The notes: generated from the sequence alone by a model not told the origin. 64,000 nt of DNA from Paraburkholderia bryophila (GCF_003269035.1 NZ_QLTK01000015.1:1-64000), one strand, 5' to 3'. Numbered from the stretch's first letter, positions 17,003 through 25,872 are shown. Numbers and translations: made by a program.

Positions 17003-17884
17003 TTACTGCCCGCAGAACGTCGGCTGATACTTGTACACCCACGCGGTCTTCGTCGAACTCGGCGACTGCACCCAGTTCGTCATGCCCTGAATCACGCTGA
17101 ACATGAGTTGCGAGCGCGAGGTCACCTTGTCGGTGAAAACACCGTCGCTGTTCACGTCGACCTCGAAAGAAATCTCCGCCAGTGCGGGCGTCGTCGACCC
17201 GTTCGCGTACCAGACCGTCATCGTGAAGTCGGCATCTTCCTGACCGAGATCGCTGAGCACGCCGTCGTACGTGACTTCGTGAATCGACAGCCCACTCACC
17301 GGCACCAGCGTTTGACCGCTGATGCTGTCGAACACGTGCGTGGTCGGGAACAGATCCTTGATGTCGCTCAGGTGGTTGATGTTCTTCGAGTCCGACAGCG
17401 GTTCATTGGTCGAATGCGAATAGGTCTGGTTCGACGGCGGCGTAATGTCGTCTTCGAGTTTGCTCTTCGCTTTCGATGAACTGCCGCTCACGTCGGTATT
17501 CGCCGACGTCGTCTGGTTCGGCGAGCCGAACTTCAGTTCGATATTGCGGCCGCTGCTGTCGTCGCGTTCGCGCATCGAATAGCCGGCCTGCTTCACCGCG
17601 CAAGTGCCCGGTGAGTCGTAGTACAGCACGGTGCGATCGTTGTCGGCCTTGAAGCTGCCGGTGACCGTGCGATCGAAACCATTGGCCGCGAGACTCGCCT
17701 GCAGATCGGTGAGAAAGCGATTGGCCGCATCCGCCGGCTGGCTCGCGAAACCCGCGGGGTCGAGCAGTACTTTGTATTCACGACTGCCCACCGACGGCGT
17801 GCCCGCGTGAGCGACGCTGCTTGCGCATAGCAAGGCAACGGTTCCTGCATGATGCCATCTGATCTTTGTCATTTCGGTTCTCAT
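17003..17884 (-). CDS. Secreted CYTH-like (triphosphate tunnel fold) protein
   Basis: A 293-residue protein with a signal peptide ending SSVAHA. An alternative Met at residue 5 (17872) gives a more usual signal length. The mature part resembles the CYTH/TTM fold in layout: an opening REYKVLL strand, then a YYDSPGTCAVKQAGYSMRER block, IELKFGSP, and a late ALAEISFEVDV strand where CYTH proteins have a Glu-rich strand. The N-terminal ExExK motif is degenerate. A Ser/Thr/Asn-rich insert lies at residues 120-165. I infer a periplasmic or secreted tunnel-fold protein; function unknown. Single gene between the porin-ABC and transporter operons. Confidence 0.65.
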   Translation of the reverse strand: MRTEMTKIRWHHAGTVALLCASSVAHAGTPSVGSREYKVLLDPAGFASQPADAANRFLTDLQASLAANGFDRTVTGSFKADNDRTVLYYDSPGTCAVKQAGYSMRERDDSSGRNIELKFGSPNQTTSANTDVSGSSSKAKSKLEDDITPPSNQTYSHSTNEPLSDSKNINHLSDIKDLFPTTHVFDSISGQTLVPVSGLSIHEVTYDGVLSDLGQEDADFTMTVWYANGSTTPALAEISFEVDVNSDGVFTDKVTSRSQLMFSVIQGMTNWVQSPSSTKTAWVYKYQPTFCGQ

Positions 17885-18014
17885 GGATTGAAAGGGTACA
17901 GCCCCTCCAATCTACGAGTACCGAGTGACAACGCAGTGAAGCGAAGCGATTCAAAATCAGATTCCGTGAGACCGCTTCGCGTTGCAGCGAACCGGCGTTT
18001 GCGTCACGGTCGTA

Positions 18015-18848
18015 TCACTGTCGCGTCGCGCTCCGATCCGAACGTCGCTCCACGAAACGCCTCACATAGTCGTCCGCCGGTCGCGTCAGAATTTCGTCGG
18101 GCGTGCCTTGCTGCACCAGCTTGCCGTCGCGCAGAATCGCGATACGATTGCCGATCCGCAGCGCCTCGTCGAGATCGTGTGTGATAAACACAATCGTCTT
18201 CTTCAGCGTGGCCTGCAATTGCAGCAACTGATCCTGCATCTCCGTGCGAATCAGCGGGTCGAGTGCGGAGAACGCTTCGTCCATCAGCAACACGTCCGTA
18301 TCCGCGGCGAGCGCACGCGCAAGGCCGACACGTTGACGCATGCCGCCGGACAACTCGTCGGGATAGTGCTCGTCGTAACCGTTCAGGCCCACCTTGCCGA
18401 GCCACACGCGCGCCTTGTCATTAGCCTCGGCGCGGCTTTCGCCGCGCACGCGCAATGCGTACGAGGTGTTGTCGAGCACGGTTTGATGCGGCAGCAGCCC
18501 GAAGTTCTGGAACACCATGCTGACCTTATAGCGGCGCAATTCACGCAAGCCCTGCGCGCCAAGCTTGATGACGTCCGACCCATCGATCACGATCTCGCCT
18601 GCGGTCGGTTCGATCAGCCGGTTGAAGTGGCGCACCAGCGTCGACTTGCCGGAGCCGGAAAGTCCCATGATCACGAAGATTTCGCCCGAACCGATGTTCA
18701 GGCTGACGTCGTTGAGACCGACATTGCAGCCGGTTTGCGCGAGCACGTCGGCTTTACCTTTGCCGCCGCGCAACAGGTCCAGCACACGCGCGTGACTCGT
18801 GGGCGGGCCGAACAGCTTGTACACGTGTTTGACTTCGATCGCTGCCAT
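18015..18848 (-). CDS. Quaternary-amine ABC transporter ATPase, ProV-like
   Basis: A 277-residue ATPase of the ProV/OpuAA type. Visible are Walker A GLSGSGKST, the Q-loop VFQNFGLLPHQTV, the signature LSGGMRQRVGLARA and Walker B VLLMDEAFSALDP. The N-terminal extension before Walker A (VYKLFG, residues near 9) is typical of betaine importers. It lacks the C-terminal CBS domains that sense ionic strength in E. coli ProV and OpuA, so import is probably nutritional and not osmotically gated. Last gene of a five-gene operon. Confidence 0.9.
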   Translation of the reverse strand: MAAIEVKHVYKLFGPPTSHARVLDLLRGGKGKADVLAQTGCNVGLNDVSLNIGSGEIFVIMGLSGSGKSTLVRHFNRLIEPTAGEIVIDGSDVIKLGAQGLRELRRYKVSMVFQNFGLLPHQTVLDNTSYALRVRGESRAEANDKARVWLGKVGLNGYDEHYPDELSGGMRQRVGLARALAADTDVLLMDEAFSALDPLIRTEMQDQLLQLQATLKKTIVFITHDLDEALRIGNRIAILRDGKLVQQGTPDEILTRPADDYVRRFVERRSDRSATRQ

Positions 18849-18903
18849 CTCGCTCTCCTGGTGCTTTGCTCTGAATGGACTATTGGGCTATCGGGTGCGG
18901 CAA

Positions 18904-19872
18904 TTACTTCGCCGCGCGGGTTTCGAGCCCGCTTTCCGCCGCGCCCTGCTCATTCGCCTGCGCGCTACCCACGCGATACGGAATCCGCGAGGCCGCTTTT
19001 GCCTTTCTGCGCTGCGCGAACAGACGCCGTGTACGACGGTCCTGCCCATAGCCCTGACTGATACGGTCGATCACGATCGCGAGGATCACGATGGCAATGC
19101 CCGCCTGCATGCCCTTGCCCACGTCGAGCGTCTGAATCCCGGCGAGCACGTCTTCGCCGAGACCGCGCGAGCCGATCATGGAGGCGATCACCACCATGGA
19201 AAGCGCCATCATCGTGGTCTGGTTGATGCCGGCCATGATGCTCGGGCGCGCCAACGGCAGCTGCACGTTGACCAGCAACTGCCAGCGCGTGGTGCCGAAC
19301 GCGCGCGCCGCCTCGACCACTTCACCATCCACGTGACGAATGCCGAGGTCGGTCAGGCGAATCAGCGGCGGCAACGCGTAGATGATCGTCGCAAGAATCG
19401 CCGGCACCTTGCCGAGACCGAACAGCATCAGCACCGGGATCAGGTAGACGAAGCTGGGCAGCGTCTGCATCACGTCGAGCGTGGGCAACAGCAGGCGACG
19501 CAGCCACGCGCTGCGCGAGGTCAGAATGCCGAGCGGCACACCGAACGACACCGACAGCACCGTGGCCACCAGCATCAACGCGAGCGTCTGCATCAGCTTT
19601 TCCCACAGGCCGAAGCAACCGATCGCGTAGAGCAGCAAGATAAAGAACCCGGCGATGGTCAAGCGCCGGGTCGCATTCCACGTGATCGCGCCGACCGCGA
19701 GCAGGATCAGCCACGGCGGCAACGCGCGCAGCGCGCCTTCGAGCGGCACCAGCACATAGCGCAACACGGTAATGCTGAACTGATGAAAACCGTCGCCGTA
19801 GCGGGTCACGAACGATTGCACGGCGTCGTTCACCCAGTCGGCAATCGAAAGATGCAGAAAAAACGAATTCAT
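18904..19872 (-). CDS. Quaternary-amine ABC transporter permease, ProW-like
   Basis: A 322-residue permease with about seven helices. The coupling loop reads VVEAARAFGTTRWQLLVNVQLPLARPSIMAGINQ, the standard ProW signature, and LALSVVI-type segments follow. Start at the Met giving MNSFFLHLSIADWVNDAV; the 27 upstream in-frame residues lack hydrophobicity and a ribosome site. A C-terminal cytosolic tail of about 50 basic residues is longer than usual. It lies between the binding protein and the ATPase, same strand, with 130 and 55 bp gaps. Confidence 0.88.
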   Translation of the reverse strand: MNSFFLHLSIADWVNDAVQSFVTRYGDGFHQFSITVLRYVLVPLEGALRALPPWLILLAVGAITWNATRRLTIAGFFILLLYAIGCFGLWEKLMQTLALMLVATVLSVSFGVPLGILTSRSAWLRRLLLPTLDVMQTLPSFVYLIPVLMLFGLGKVPAILATIIYALPPLIRLTDLGIRHVDGEVVEAARAFGTTRWQLLVNVQLPLARPSIMAGINQTTMMALSMVVIASMIGSRGLGEDVLAGIQTLDVGKGMQAGIAIVILAIVIDRISQGYGQDRRTRRLFAQRRKAKAASRIPYRVGSAQANEQGAAESGLETRAAK

Positions 19873-20002
19873 GATCAGGCCTCCACGGCAAACGCAAAGC
19901 GAGTCGCCGCGCTTGTGCGTCTGCGGTCCGGCGTGAACCTGTCCAGGCCTCACGCCGTCGAAATCGGCCGGACGTTATAACCGCCCGGCACTGCGCTATC
20001 GA

Positions 20003-21040
20003 TCAGGCGCCGCTGAGTCCGGCCTGCACTTTGGACGCGACGTCGGCCGGCACCCATTGCTTCCACATCTCCGGATGCTCGCGCAGGAACTGCGTGGCCA
20101 TGGCCGAGCCATCGAGTTTCTTCATGCTCATTTCGAGGATCGTGCTGTTCAGAAAGTCCATCGGAAACTTGACTTTGTTGAGCATGGACACGAGTTGCGG
20201 ATCGGCGTCGTAAAACGGTGTGGACACGCCTACGGTGACATGCGAAACCATGTACGACGATGCGCATTGCGACGTACTGCTCTCATCGCGCAAGGTCTTC
20301 CAGCAGGCGTCGTTATAGGCCGGCATTTTCAATTCGACGAATTTGTACTTTGCCATCAACGCGGCCGGTCCCCAGTAATAGAACACGATCGGCGCGCCGC
20401 GCTGATATGCGGAGGCGATCGCCGCATCCAGTGCCGCGCCGGTGCCCGGATGGAAGTTGGTATAGGTCGCGTCCAGATTCAGTACTTTCAGCAGGCGCGT
20501 ATTGACGCGTTCGCAGTCCCAGCCGGTCGGGCAGTTGAGAAAGCGGCCCTTGTCCGGTTCCTCGTCGTCGGCGAATACGCTTTTGTATTTCGGCAAATCG
20601 GTCACCGCGACGAGACCCGGTGCGAGCGGTTTGATACCGCGTTTCGGATCGCCCTTCACCACGTATTCCGGCACGAACCAGCCCTCTTTCGTACCGCCCG
20701 GCAAGGTATCGCCGACCAGTTTCACGCTGCCCGACGCGACCGCCTTCTCGGTGATCTCGCTGCGGCCGGTCCATTGTTCGGCCCACACCTGCACGTCGTT
20801 GTGCGCGAGCGCGGTTTCGGTGGCCGCCGTACTGCCGGGCACGACGTCGGTTTTGCAGCCGTAGCCCTTCTCCAGAATCTGCCGCAACACTTCGGTCGCG
20901 AAGGAACCGCTTTCCCACGTGATACCGGCAAAGTGGACGGTCTTGCCTTGCGTGCACCAGCTATCCGCGGCGTGCGCGGTCGTGCCGGTCAAGGCGATGG
21001 CGGCGGCGCACAGCACCGCGCGGAGTTGTCTGCATTGCAT
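20003..21040 (-). CDS. Quaternary-amine ABC transporter binding protein, ProX-like
   Basis: A 345-residue periplasmic binding protein with signal peptide ending TTAHA. Tryptophans sit in the places ProX uses for the cation-pi box: AGITWESG, KEGWFVPEY and FYYWGPAAL; QVWAEQWTGR is also conserved. It should bind a betaine, choline or similar onium compound. Several cysteines (CTQG, GYGCKT, NCPTGWDC, DACW, SQCASS) could form disulfides. Co-transcribed with an M24 hydrolase-fold gene and an oxygenase, pointing to catabolism of the bound compound. Confidence 0.9.
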   Translation of the reverse strand: MQCRQLRAVLCAAAIALTGTTAHAADSWCTQGKTVHFAGITWESGSFATEVLRQILEKGYGCKTDVVPGSTAATETALAHNDVQVWAEQWTGRSEITEKAVASGSVKLVGDTLPGGTKEGWFVPEYVVKGDPKRGIKPLAPGLVAVTDLPKYKSVFADDEEPDKGRFLNCPTGWDCERVNTRLLKVLNLDATYTNFHPGTGAALDAAIASAYQRGAPIVFYYWGPAALMAKYKFVELKMPAYNDACWKTLRDESSTSQCASSYMVSHVTVGVSTPFYDADPQLVSMLNKVKFPMDFLNSTILEMSMKKLDGSAMATQFLREHPEMWKQWVPADVASKVQAGLSGA

Positions 21041-21132
21041 CGTGGATCACCCTTGGAGTAATGAATTGCATGGAATGGGTTGGCAGGGCAAGCGTCGGCC
21101 GCAATGTCTCCGAATGCGGCCGCGCCGGGCGT

Positions 21133-22359
21133 TCAGGCCAGCAGGCGTTTCTCGAATGGATAGTCGGAGAGCAGTTCGACACGGCCGTCGTCGCGCACGT
21201 ACACCTGCTCTTCCAGCTTGACGCCCTCACCGCCGGCTTCATGGCCGATATAACTTTCGATGCACAGCGTCATGCCGGGCTCGATCACGCCGTCGTACCC
21301 CTTGGCCTCGTTATCCTCGCGATGGACGATGTACGGATACTCCCCCGTCATGCCCACGCCATGCGCGAGCGCGAAATAGCGGCGCGCCTGATACGGACCG
21401 GGAATCTTCCACGCCTTCGCGATGAACTCCTGGAAGGTCGTGCCGGCGCGCACGTTCTCCATATTCGAATGCACCTGCTCGTAGGCAAGCTGGTAGAGCG
21501 TCTTTTGTGCGGTGGTGGCGGGCAGATCGCCACACAGGAAGGTGCGCGAGAAATCGGCGTAATAGCCGAAGCGTCCCACCACGTCGGTGTCGAGGCCGAC
21601 GAGTTCGCCCGCCTGGATCTTGCGCGGACTGCTCTCCTGGAACCACGGATTGGTGCGTGGCCCCGAACTGATCAGGCGCGTCTCCACATAGTCGCCGTCG
21701 GTCTCGATGATGTGCTTGTGCAGATACGACCACAGTTCGTTTTCGCTAATGCCTGGCACGAGCGCCGCTTCGAGTCGACGCACGCCTTCTTCGGCGGCAC
21801 GCAGCGACGAGCGGATCATCTTGATCTCGTTGGGCACCTTGATCGAACGGGCGCGTTCGAGCGGTTCCTGGGCGTCGCTGATCTGATAGCCGCGCGCCTG
21901 CAGCGCGAAAGCCGCCGCCGAAGTCGCGCTTTCGATCGCGATCCGCTTGCCGCCGCCGCTTTGCCTGACGAGTTCGTCGATCTCGTCGGCCCAGCGTTCG
22001 GTGACGCGGCCCAGCATGTCGTCGCAGAAGTAGTAGGAAATCGCGGTAGCGGGTCGCACTTCGTCGACGGTGTCGAGCCCGTCGGCGAGGAAATCACAGC
22101 CCGCGTATTCGAACAGCACGACCTTGCCCTCGGCCGGTACGAACAGATAGCGCGCGGGATTGCGCATCGAATACACCTGCATGTTGCGCGAGCCGGTGGC
22201 GTAGCGCATATGCGTCGGGTCGAACAGGATCGCGGCGGTGAGGTCGCGTTTTTTCAGTTCACGGCGCACGGCGGCGAGCCGGTCGCGTTGAATCTGTGCG
22301 ATTTCTTCCGCGGTCGGTTCGCAATCTTCCGGAAGATGAGTCGGGCGAATAATCGTCAT
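21133..22359 (-). CDS. M24 metallopeptidase-fold protein, DddP-like
   Basis: A 408-residue creatinase/prolidase-fold protein. All six dinuclear metal ligands are visible: Asp257, Asp259, Asp269, His333, Glu368 and Glu383. Their spacing (2, 10, 64, 35, 15) equals what I recall for the DMSP lyase DddP, and the segments SSGPRTNPWFQE, FSRTF and the IES-KLEEQ block are DddP-like; Tyr328 matches a substrate-site Tyr. However, the position of the DddP catalytic Asp377 is Gly339 here, so DMSP lyase activity is doubtful. Operon context with a betaine-type importer suggests a hydrolase or lyase acting on an onium compound. Ectoine hydrolase DoeA is another relative. Confidence 0.8.
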   Translation of the reverse strand: MTIIRPTHLPEDCEPTAEEIAQIQRDRLAAVRRELKKRDLTAAILFDPTHMRYATGSRNMQVYSMRNPARYLFVPAEGKVVLFEYAGCDFLADGLDTVDEVRPATAISYYFCDDMLGRVTERWADEIDELVRQSGGGKRIAIESATSAAAFALQARGYQISDAQEPLERARSIKVPNEIKMIRSSLRAAEEGVRRLEAALVPGISENELWSYLHKHIIETDGDYVETRLISSGPRTNPWFQESSPRKIQAGELVGLDTDVVGRFGYYADFSRTFLCGDLPATTAQKTLYQLAYEQVHSNMENVRAGTTFQEFIAKAWKIPGPYQARRYFALAHGVGMTGEYPYIVHREDNEAKGYDGVIEPGMTLCIESYIGHEAGGEGVKLEEQVYVRDDGRVELLSDYPFEKRLLA

Positions 22360-22404
22360 GGTTTCTCGACAGGGGGACGGAGTTATCAGTTTGGTAAAGC
22401 GGTT

Positions 22405-23292
22405 TCAATCGACCAGGTTGTCGGCACGTACCAGTCTCTGCTCGGCCTCCAGGTGCATTTCGGAGACGCGCCCGTATAACTGCCGGGTTCGTTCGAGCCG
22501 GCCGATCACACCCGGCTTCTGCGAGTACGCGAAGATCGCCGTATGACGTTCCACGGTGCCTTCCACCCGCGTGACGCGGTGCAGCGAAAAGCGCCCTTTG
22601 AACAGTTGCAGATCACCCGGCTGCAACGTGATTACGTTGATCGGCGCGCGCGTCTCACCGCGCACCACGCTGCCCACGCCGCCGTAGTTCTCGCCTTCGG
22701 GCGAGCGGATATTCGGGCAATACTCGAAATCGCCGCCCGCTTCGGGCTGTTGCGTCATCATCGATACGATGAATTCGTTGGTGTCGTAGTGCCACGGCTG
22801 TTCGGTGCCCGGCGGCATGACGTTCTGCACCAGGCCGGCGTAGGGGTCCGCGTATTCCCACACGCGCGTTTCGCCGAGGCAGGCGGCGACGAACCGCTTC
22901 ATGGCCTGCGCCACATAGATGCGATGCACGATCGCGTCGGCCGGAATCACGTCGCGCGTCACGAAGCCGCTGGTGCGGTCCATGAAGACGCGGCGCGGAT
23001 CGTCGGCGGGCAGGGATGGATCGTCCGCGGTGAAATAGGCATTGACCTTACGGGTTGAAAAGTAGGTCTTGGCGGCCAGCGCCACGCCTTCGGCGCGCGC
23101 CCGGGCCAGCGCCTCGGGCCGCAGGAAGCCGTGCAGCACGGCACTGCCGTTGCCCGCCAAGTGGGCGCGGCAGCTCGCCACCAACTCGCGCATGCGCGGG
23201 TGGTCCGGATCGTGCAGCGGATAACGCCCGGTATCGACGATGTCGCTCAAATCGTTGCATTCGGCATCGGCAAGAGAAAGACGGACTGACAC
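22405..23292 (-). CDS. 2-oxoglutarate Fe(II) oxygenase, HalD/BesD-like
   Basis: A 295-residue cupin-fold oxygenase. GTG at 23292 follows CTGGAGTCCC; an upstream TTG is less likely. LHGFLRPEALARA, DPSLPADDPRR and EAGGDFEYCPNIR match the family that includes the amino-acid halogenases BesD and HalD. The iron site is His168-x-Asp170 with His238 (SLHRVTR). Halogenases have Gly or Ala at the Asp position, so this should be a hydroxylase. First gene of the operon with the DddP-like protein and the onium transporter. Substrate is probably the imported compound or a derivative; cytosolic. Confidence 0.8.
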   Translation of the reverse strand: MSVRLSLADAECNDLSDIVDTGRYPLHDPDHPRMRELVASCRAHLAGNGSAVLHGFLRPEALARARAEGVALAAKTYFSTRKVNAYFTADDPSLPADDPRRVFMDRTSGFVTRDVIPADAIVHRIYVAQAMKRFVAACLGETRVWEYADPYAGLVQNVMPPGTEQPWHYDTNEFIVSMMTQQPEAGGDFEYCPNIRSPEGENYGGVGSVVRGETRAPINVITLQPGDLQLFKGRFSLHRVTRVEGTVERHTAIFAYSQKPGVIGRLERTRQLYGRVSEMHLEAEQRLVRADNLVD

Positions 23293-23335
23293 GGCGGGAC
23301 TCCAGATTAGGGGTTCGGACTGATTTGTGACGCGA

Positions 23336-23353
23336 ATTGTTTTCGACAACAAT
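23336..23353. promoter_or_regulatory. LysR-type operator between divergent units
   Basis: ATTGTT (23336-23341) and AACAAT (23348-23353) form a perfect dyad with 6 bp between, containing a T-N11-A LysR box. It lies between the divergent oxygenase operon and the LysR gene. Confidence 0.5.
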
Positions 23354-23413
23354 CACCTCACTGACGCCCCCATGTTTTGATCGCCAAATTTCTTTGGAAA
23401 GCGAGTAATTCCG

Positions 23414-24328
23414 ATGGCTTCCATCAGCGGACCCGATTGGTCAAAACTGAGTTCACTCGATCCCGAACTGGTGCGCGCCTTCGTGGCCGTGGTCGACAGC
23501 GGCGGATTCACCGCGGCGGCGAAGTTGCTGCACCGCACCCAATCGACCATCAGCCTGCGCATTCGCACGCTGGAAGAGCGGCTGGAAACGCATATGTTCC
23601 TGCGCAACAGCCGGCGGCTCGCGCTATCACGCGACGGCGAAAACTTTCTGATTCACGCCCGCCGCATTATTCAGGTGCAAAACGAAGCAATCGCCGCACT
23701 GAACCGGAGCAATAGCGACGGCGTGATCCGTTTCGGTTTGCCGGAGGACTACGCGGAGCTCTGGCTGCCGGAGCTTCTGAAAAAGTTCTACGCGCTGCGG
23801 CCCGGCGCGCGGCCGCATATTCATTGCCGGATGTCGCTCGAATTGCTGGAGCGCCTGCAGGCCGGCGAACTGGATCTGGCGCTGGTGGTGCGGCACGGCT
23901 CACAGACGAGCGGGCGGCATCTGGGACGTGAAGAGGTGGTGTGGGCGGCACATCGGGATTTCGTGCTGGAGCCCGACGCACCCGTGCCGCTGGCGCTGTT
24001 TCCCGAAACCTGCTGCTATCGCCAGCGCGGACTCGAAGCACTCGCCGCCTTCCAGCGGCAATACCAGGTGGTCTACACCAGCCAGAGCCCGACGGGGATC
24101 AAGGTGGCCGTCAATCACGGGGCGGCGGTGACGATTATCGACCGCTGCACGTTGCCGGAGAACTGGCGCGTGCTCGGCGTGCGTGACGGCCTGCCATTGC
24201 TGCCGGCGGCGGATCTCGAGTTGCATCGTTCATCGGTCAATCGCGATCCGGCGGTGGACGATCTCGCCGCGCTGATCGAAGCCATGGTCGAAGAACGCAG
24301 AAACGTGGCGCTCGGCGTGGCGGCTTGA
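23414..24328 (+). CDS. LysR-family transcriptional regulator
   Basis: A 304-residue LysR protein. The HTH is LVRAFVAVVDSGGFTAAAKLLHRTQSTISLRIRTLEERLE, and the effector-binding domain starts near residue 95 (GVIRFGLPEDY). It diverges from the oxygenase, DddP-like and transporter operon, with 120 bp between that contain a dyad with a T-N11-A core. It most likely activates that operon in response to the transported compound or a breakdown product. Confidence 0.9.
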   Translation: MASISGPDWSKLSSLDPELVRAFVAVVDSGGFTAAAKLLHRTQSTISLRIRTLEERLETHMFLRNSRRLALSRDGENFLIHARRIIQVQNEAIAALNRSNSDGVIRFGLPEDYAELWLPELLKKFYALRPGARPHIHCRMSLELLERLQAGELDLALVVRHGSQTSGRHLGREEVVWAAHRDFVLEPDAPVPLALFPETCCYRQRGLEALAAFQRQYQVVYTSQSPTGIKVAVNHGAAVTIIDRCTLPENWRVLGVRDGLPLLPAADLELHRSSVNRDPAVDDLAALIEAMVEERRNVALGVAA

Positions 24329-24376
24329 CCGTGAAGTCCGCCTTTGCGGTCTTCATTGCAAGGCGGTGACTTTTCC

Positions 24377-24400
24377 GGCGGCGCTACGCAGAGCGCCGCC
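24377..24400 (+). terminator. G+C-rich hairpin downstream of LysR gene
   Basis: GGCGGCGC (24377-24384) pairs perfectly with GCGCCGCC (24393-24400), with an 8-nt loop, followed by GCGTTT. The T-run is short, so termination is plausible but not assured. Confidence 0.5.
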
Positions 24401-24629
24401 GCGTTTCATCGAAACACTTAGCCTGACCTCACACGCTTCCTCTCTCCGGCGAAACCCTTCGCCTCTCCTCGAAGTACTTCGGATCGCCAACGTTTGAATG
24501 CGAGCTCGCGTTCTCCAGCGCTTGCTCCATCGGCGAAGCCGATCGATCCCATCAGAATTCCTCGCTTTGCAAAAAGTATTGGCCGGAAAATCATGCCACG
24601 GCCCCTAACCAATACACACTGGAGATCTC
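24401..24629 (+). other. Leader region of the porin gene
   Basis: The 300 bp between LysR and porin hold no gene. Several small hairpins are visible, such as GGCGAA-TTCGCC near 24450 and ATCGGC-GCCGAT near 24532. The porin ribosome-binding site is CTGGAGATCTC directly before the ATG. A long structured leader is common for porins and might be a small-RNA target; I cannot identify the promoter with certainty. Confidence 0.35.
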
Positions 24630-25772
24630 ATGAAAAAGAAAGTCATCGCCCTCGCCCTGCTGGGCGCCGCTTCCCCCGTGTTCGCGCAAAGCAGCGTCAC
24701 GCTCTATGGCGTGATCGATGAAGGCATCGACTACACGAATAACGTCGGACACGGCAGCGTCGTCGAACTCGCCAGCGGTTATGCGCAAGGCAGCCGCTGG
24801 GGCCTGAAAGGCGCGGAAGATCTCGGCGGCGGACTCAAGGCGATCTTTCAACTCGAGAACGGCTTCGATCTGAATTCCGGGCGGCTCAATCAGGGCGGCC
24901 GCATGTTCGGACGTCAGGCGTATGTGGGGATTAGCAGCGATAAATTCGGCACGGTGACGTTGGGCCGTCAATACGATTCGGTGGTCGATTACCTCGCGCA
25001 GACCACCGCCAACGGCAATTGGGCCGGCTATCTGTTCGCGCATCCGTACGACAACGACAACACCGACAACTCGTTCCGCCTCGATAACACGATCAAATAC
25101 GCGAGCCCCGAGTTCTCGGGTTTTCAGTTCGGCGGCACGTATAGCTTCAGCAACGACACGAACTTTGCCAATAACCGCGCATACAGTTTCGGCGCGCAAT
25201 ACGCGACCGGCGGACTGCTGGTCGCCGCGGCCTATTTGCAGGCGGACAATCCGGGCGTGGGCTCGAACGGCGCGATCACGGCGAACGACGCGAGCTTTAT
25301 CGCCGGCCGCATGCGCGTATTCGGCGGCGGCATCAACTACACGTTCGGTTCCACGACGCTGGGCTTCGCGTACACCAACTCGAATTACCAGAACCCGACC
25401 GGCAACGGCTATATCGGCATTCCGCTGGCCGCGGCCGGCGTCACGCTGAACACGCTGAAGTATCAGAACTTCGAGGTGAACGCGAAATACCAGTTCACGC
25501 CCGCGTTCTTCGTCGGCGCGCAGTATGTCTACACGATGGAGAACTACGACGCGTCGTCGGGCAGCGTGAAGCCGAAGATTCATTCAGTCGGTCTGATGGC
25601 GGACTACAACCTCTCCAAACGCACGGACGTCTACGTGCAGGGCGAATATCAGAAGGTGGCCGGCAGCTCGACCCACTCGATTCTCGACGACGCGTTCATT
25701 CCGGGCGTGCAGTCGCCGTCGTCGACGCAGAATCAGGTCGTGGCCCGCGTTGCGCTGCGTCATAAGTTCTAA
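24630..25772 (+). CDS. Gram-negative porin (OmpC-type)
   Basis: A 380-residue outer-membrane porin. The signal peptide MKKKVIALALLGAASPVFA is the standard Burkholderia type, followed by SSVTLYGVIDEGIDY. GSRWGLKGAEDLGGGLKAIF, FGRQAYVGISSDKFGTVTLGRQYD, RLDNTIKYASPEFSG and the terminal RHKF with C-terminal Phe are all conserved. It forms a 16-strand trimeric barrel. It stands alone with its own leader; substrate preference not predictable. Confidence 0.95.
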   Translation: MKKKVIALALLGAASPVFAQSSVTLYGVIDEGIDYTNNVGHGSVVELASGYAQGSRWGLKGAEDLGGGLKAIFQLENGFDLNSGRLNQGGRMFGRQAYVGISSDKFGTVTLGRQYDSVVDYLAQTTANGNWAGYLFAHPYDNDNTDNSFRLDNTIKYASPEFSGFQFGGTYSFSNDTNFANNRAYSFGAQYATGGLLVAAAYLQADNPGVGSNGAITANDASFIAGRMRVFGGGINYTFGSTTLGFAYTNSNYQNPTGNGYIGIPLAAAGVTLNTLKYQNFEVNAKYQFTPAFFVGAQYVYTMENYDASSGSVKPKIHSVGLMADYNLSKRTDVYVQGEYQKVAGSSTHSILDDAFIPGVQSPSSTQNQVVARVALRHKF

Positions 25773-25872
25773 GGTCCGCCGGCTAAACCTCGGACGGCGC
25801 GTGCTCTCGGTTTAATTCCGGGCGGTCGCGCCGCCACTCAACCGCTCTCCCCCCATCGCCTTGACTCGACGC

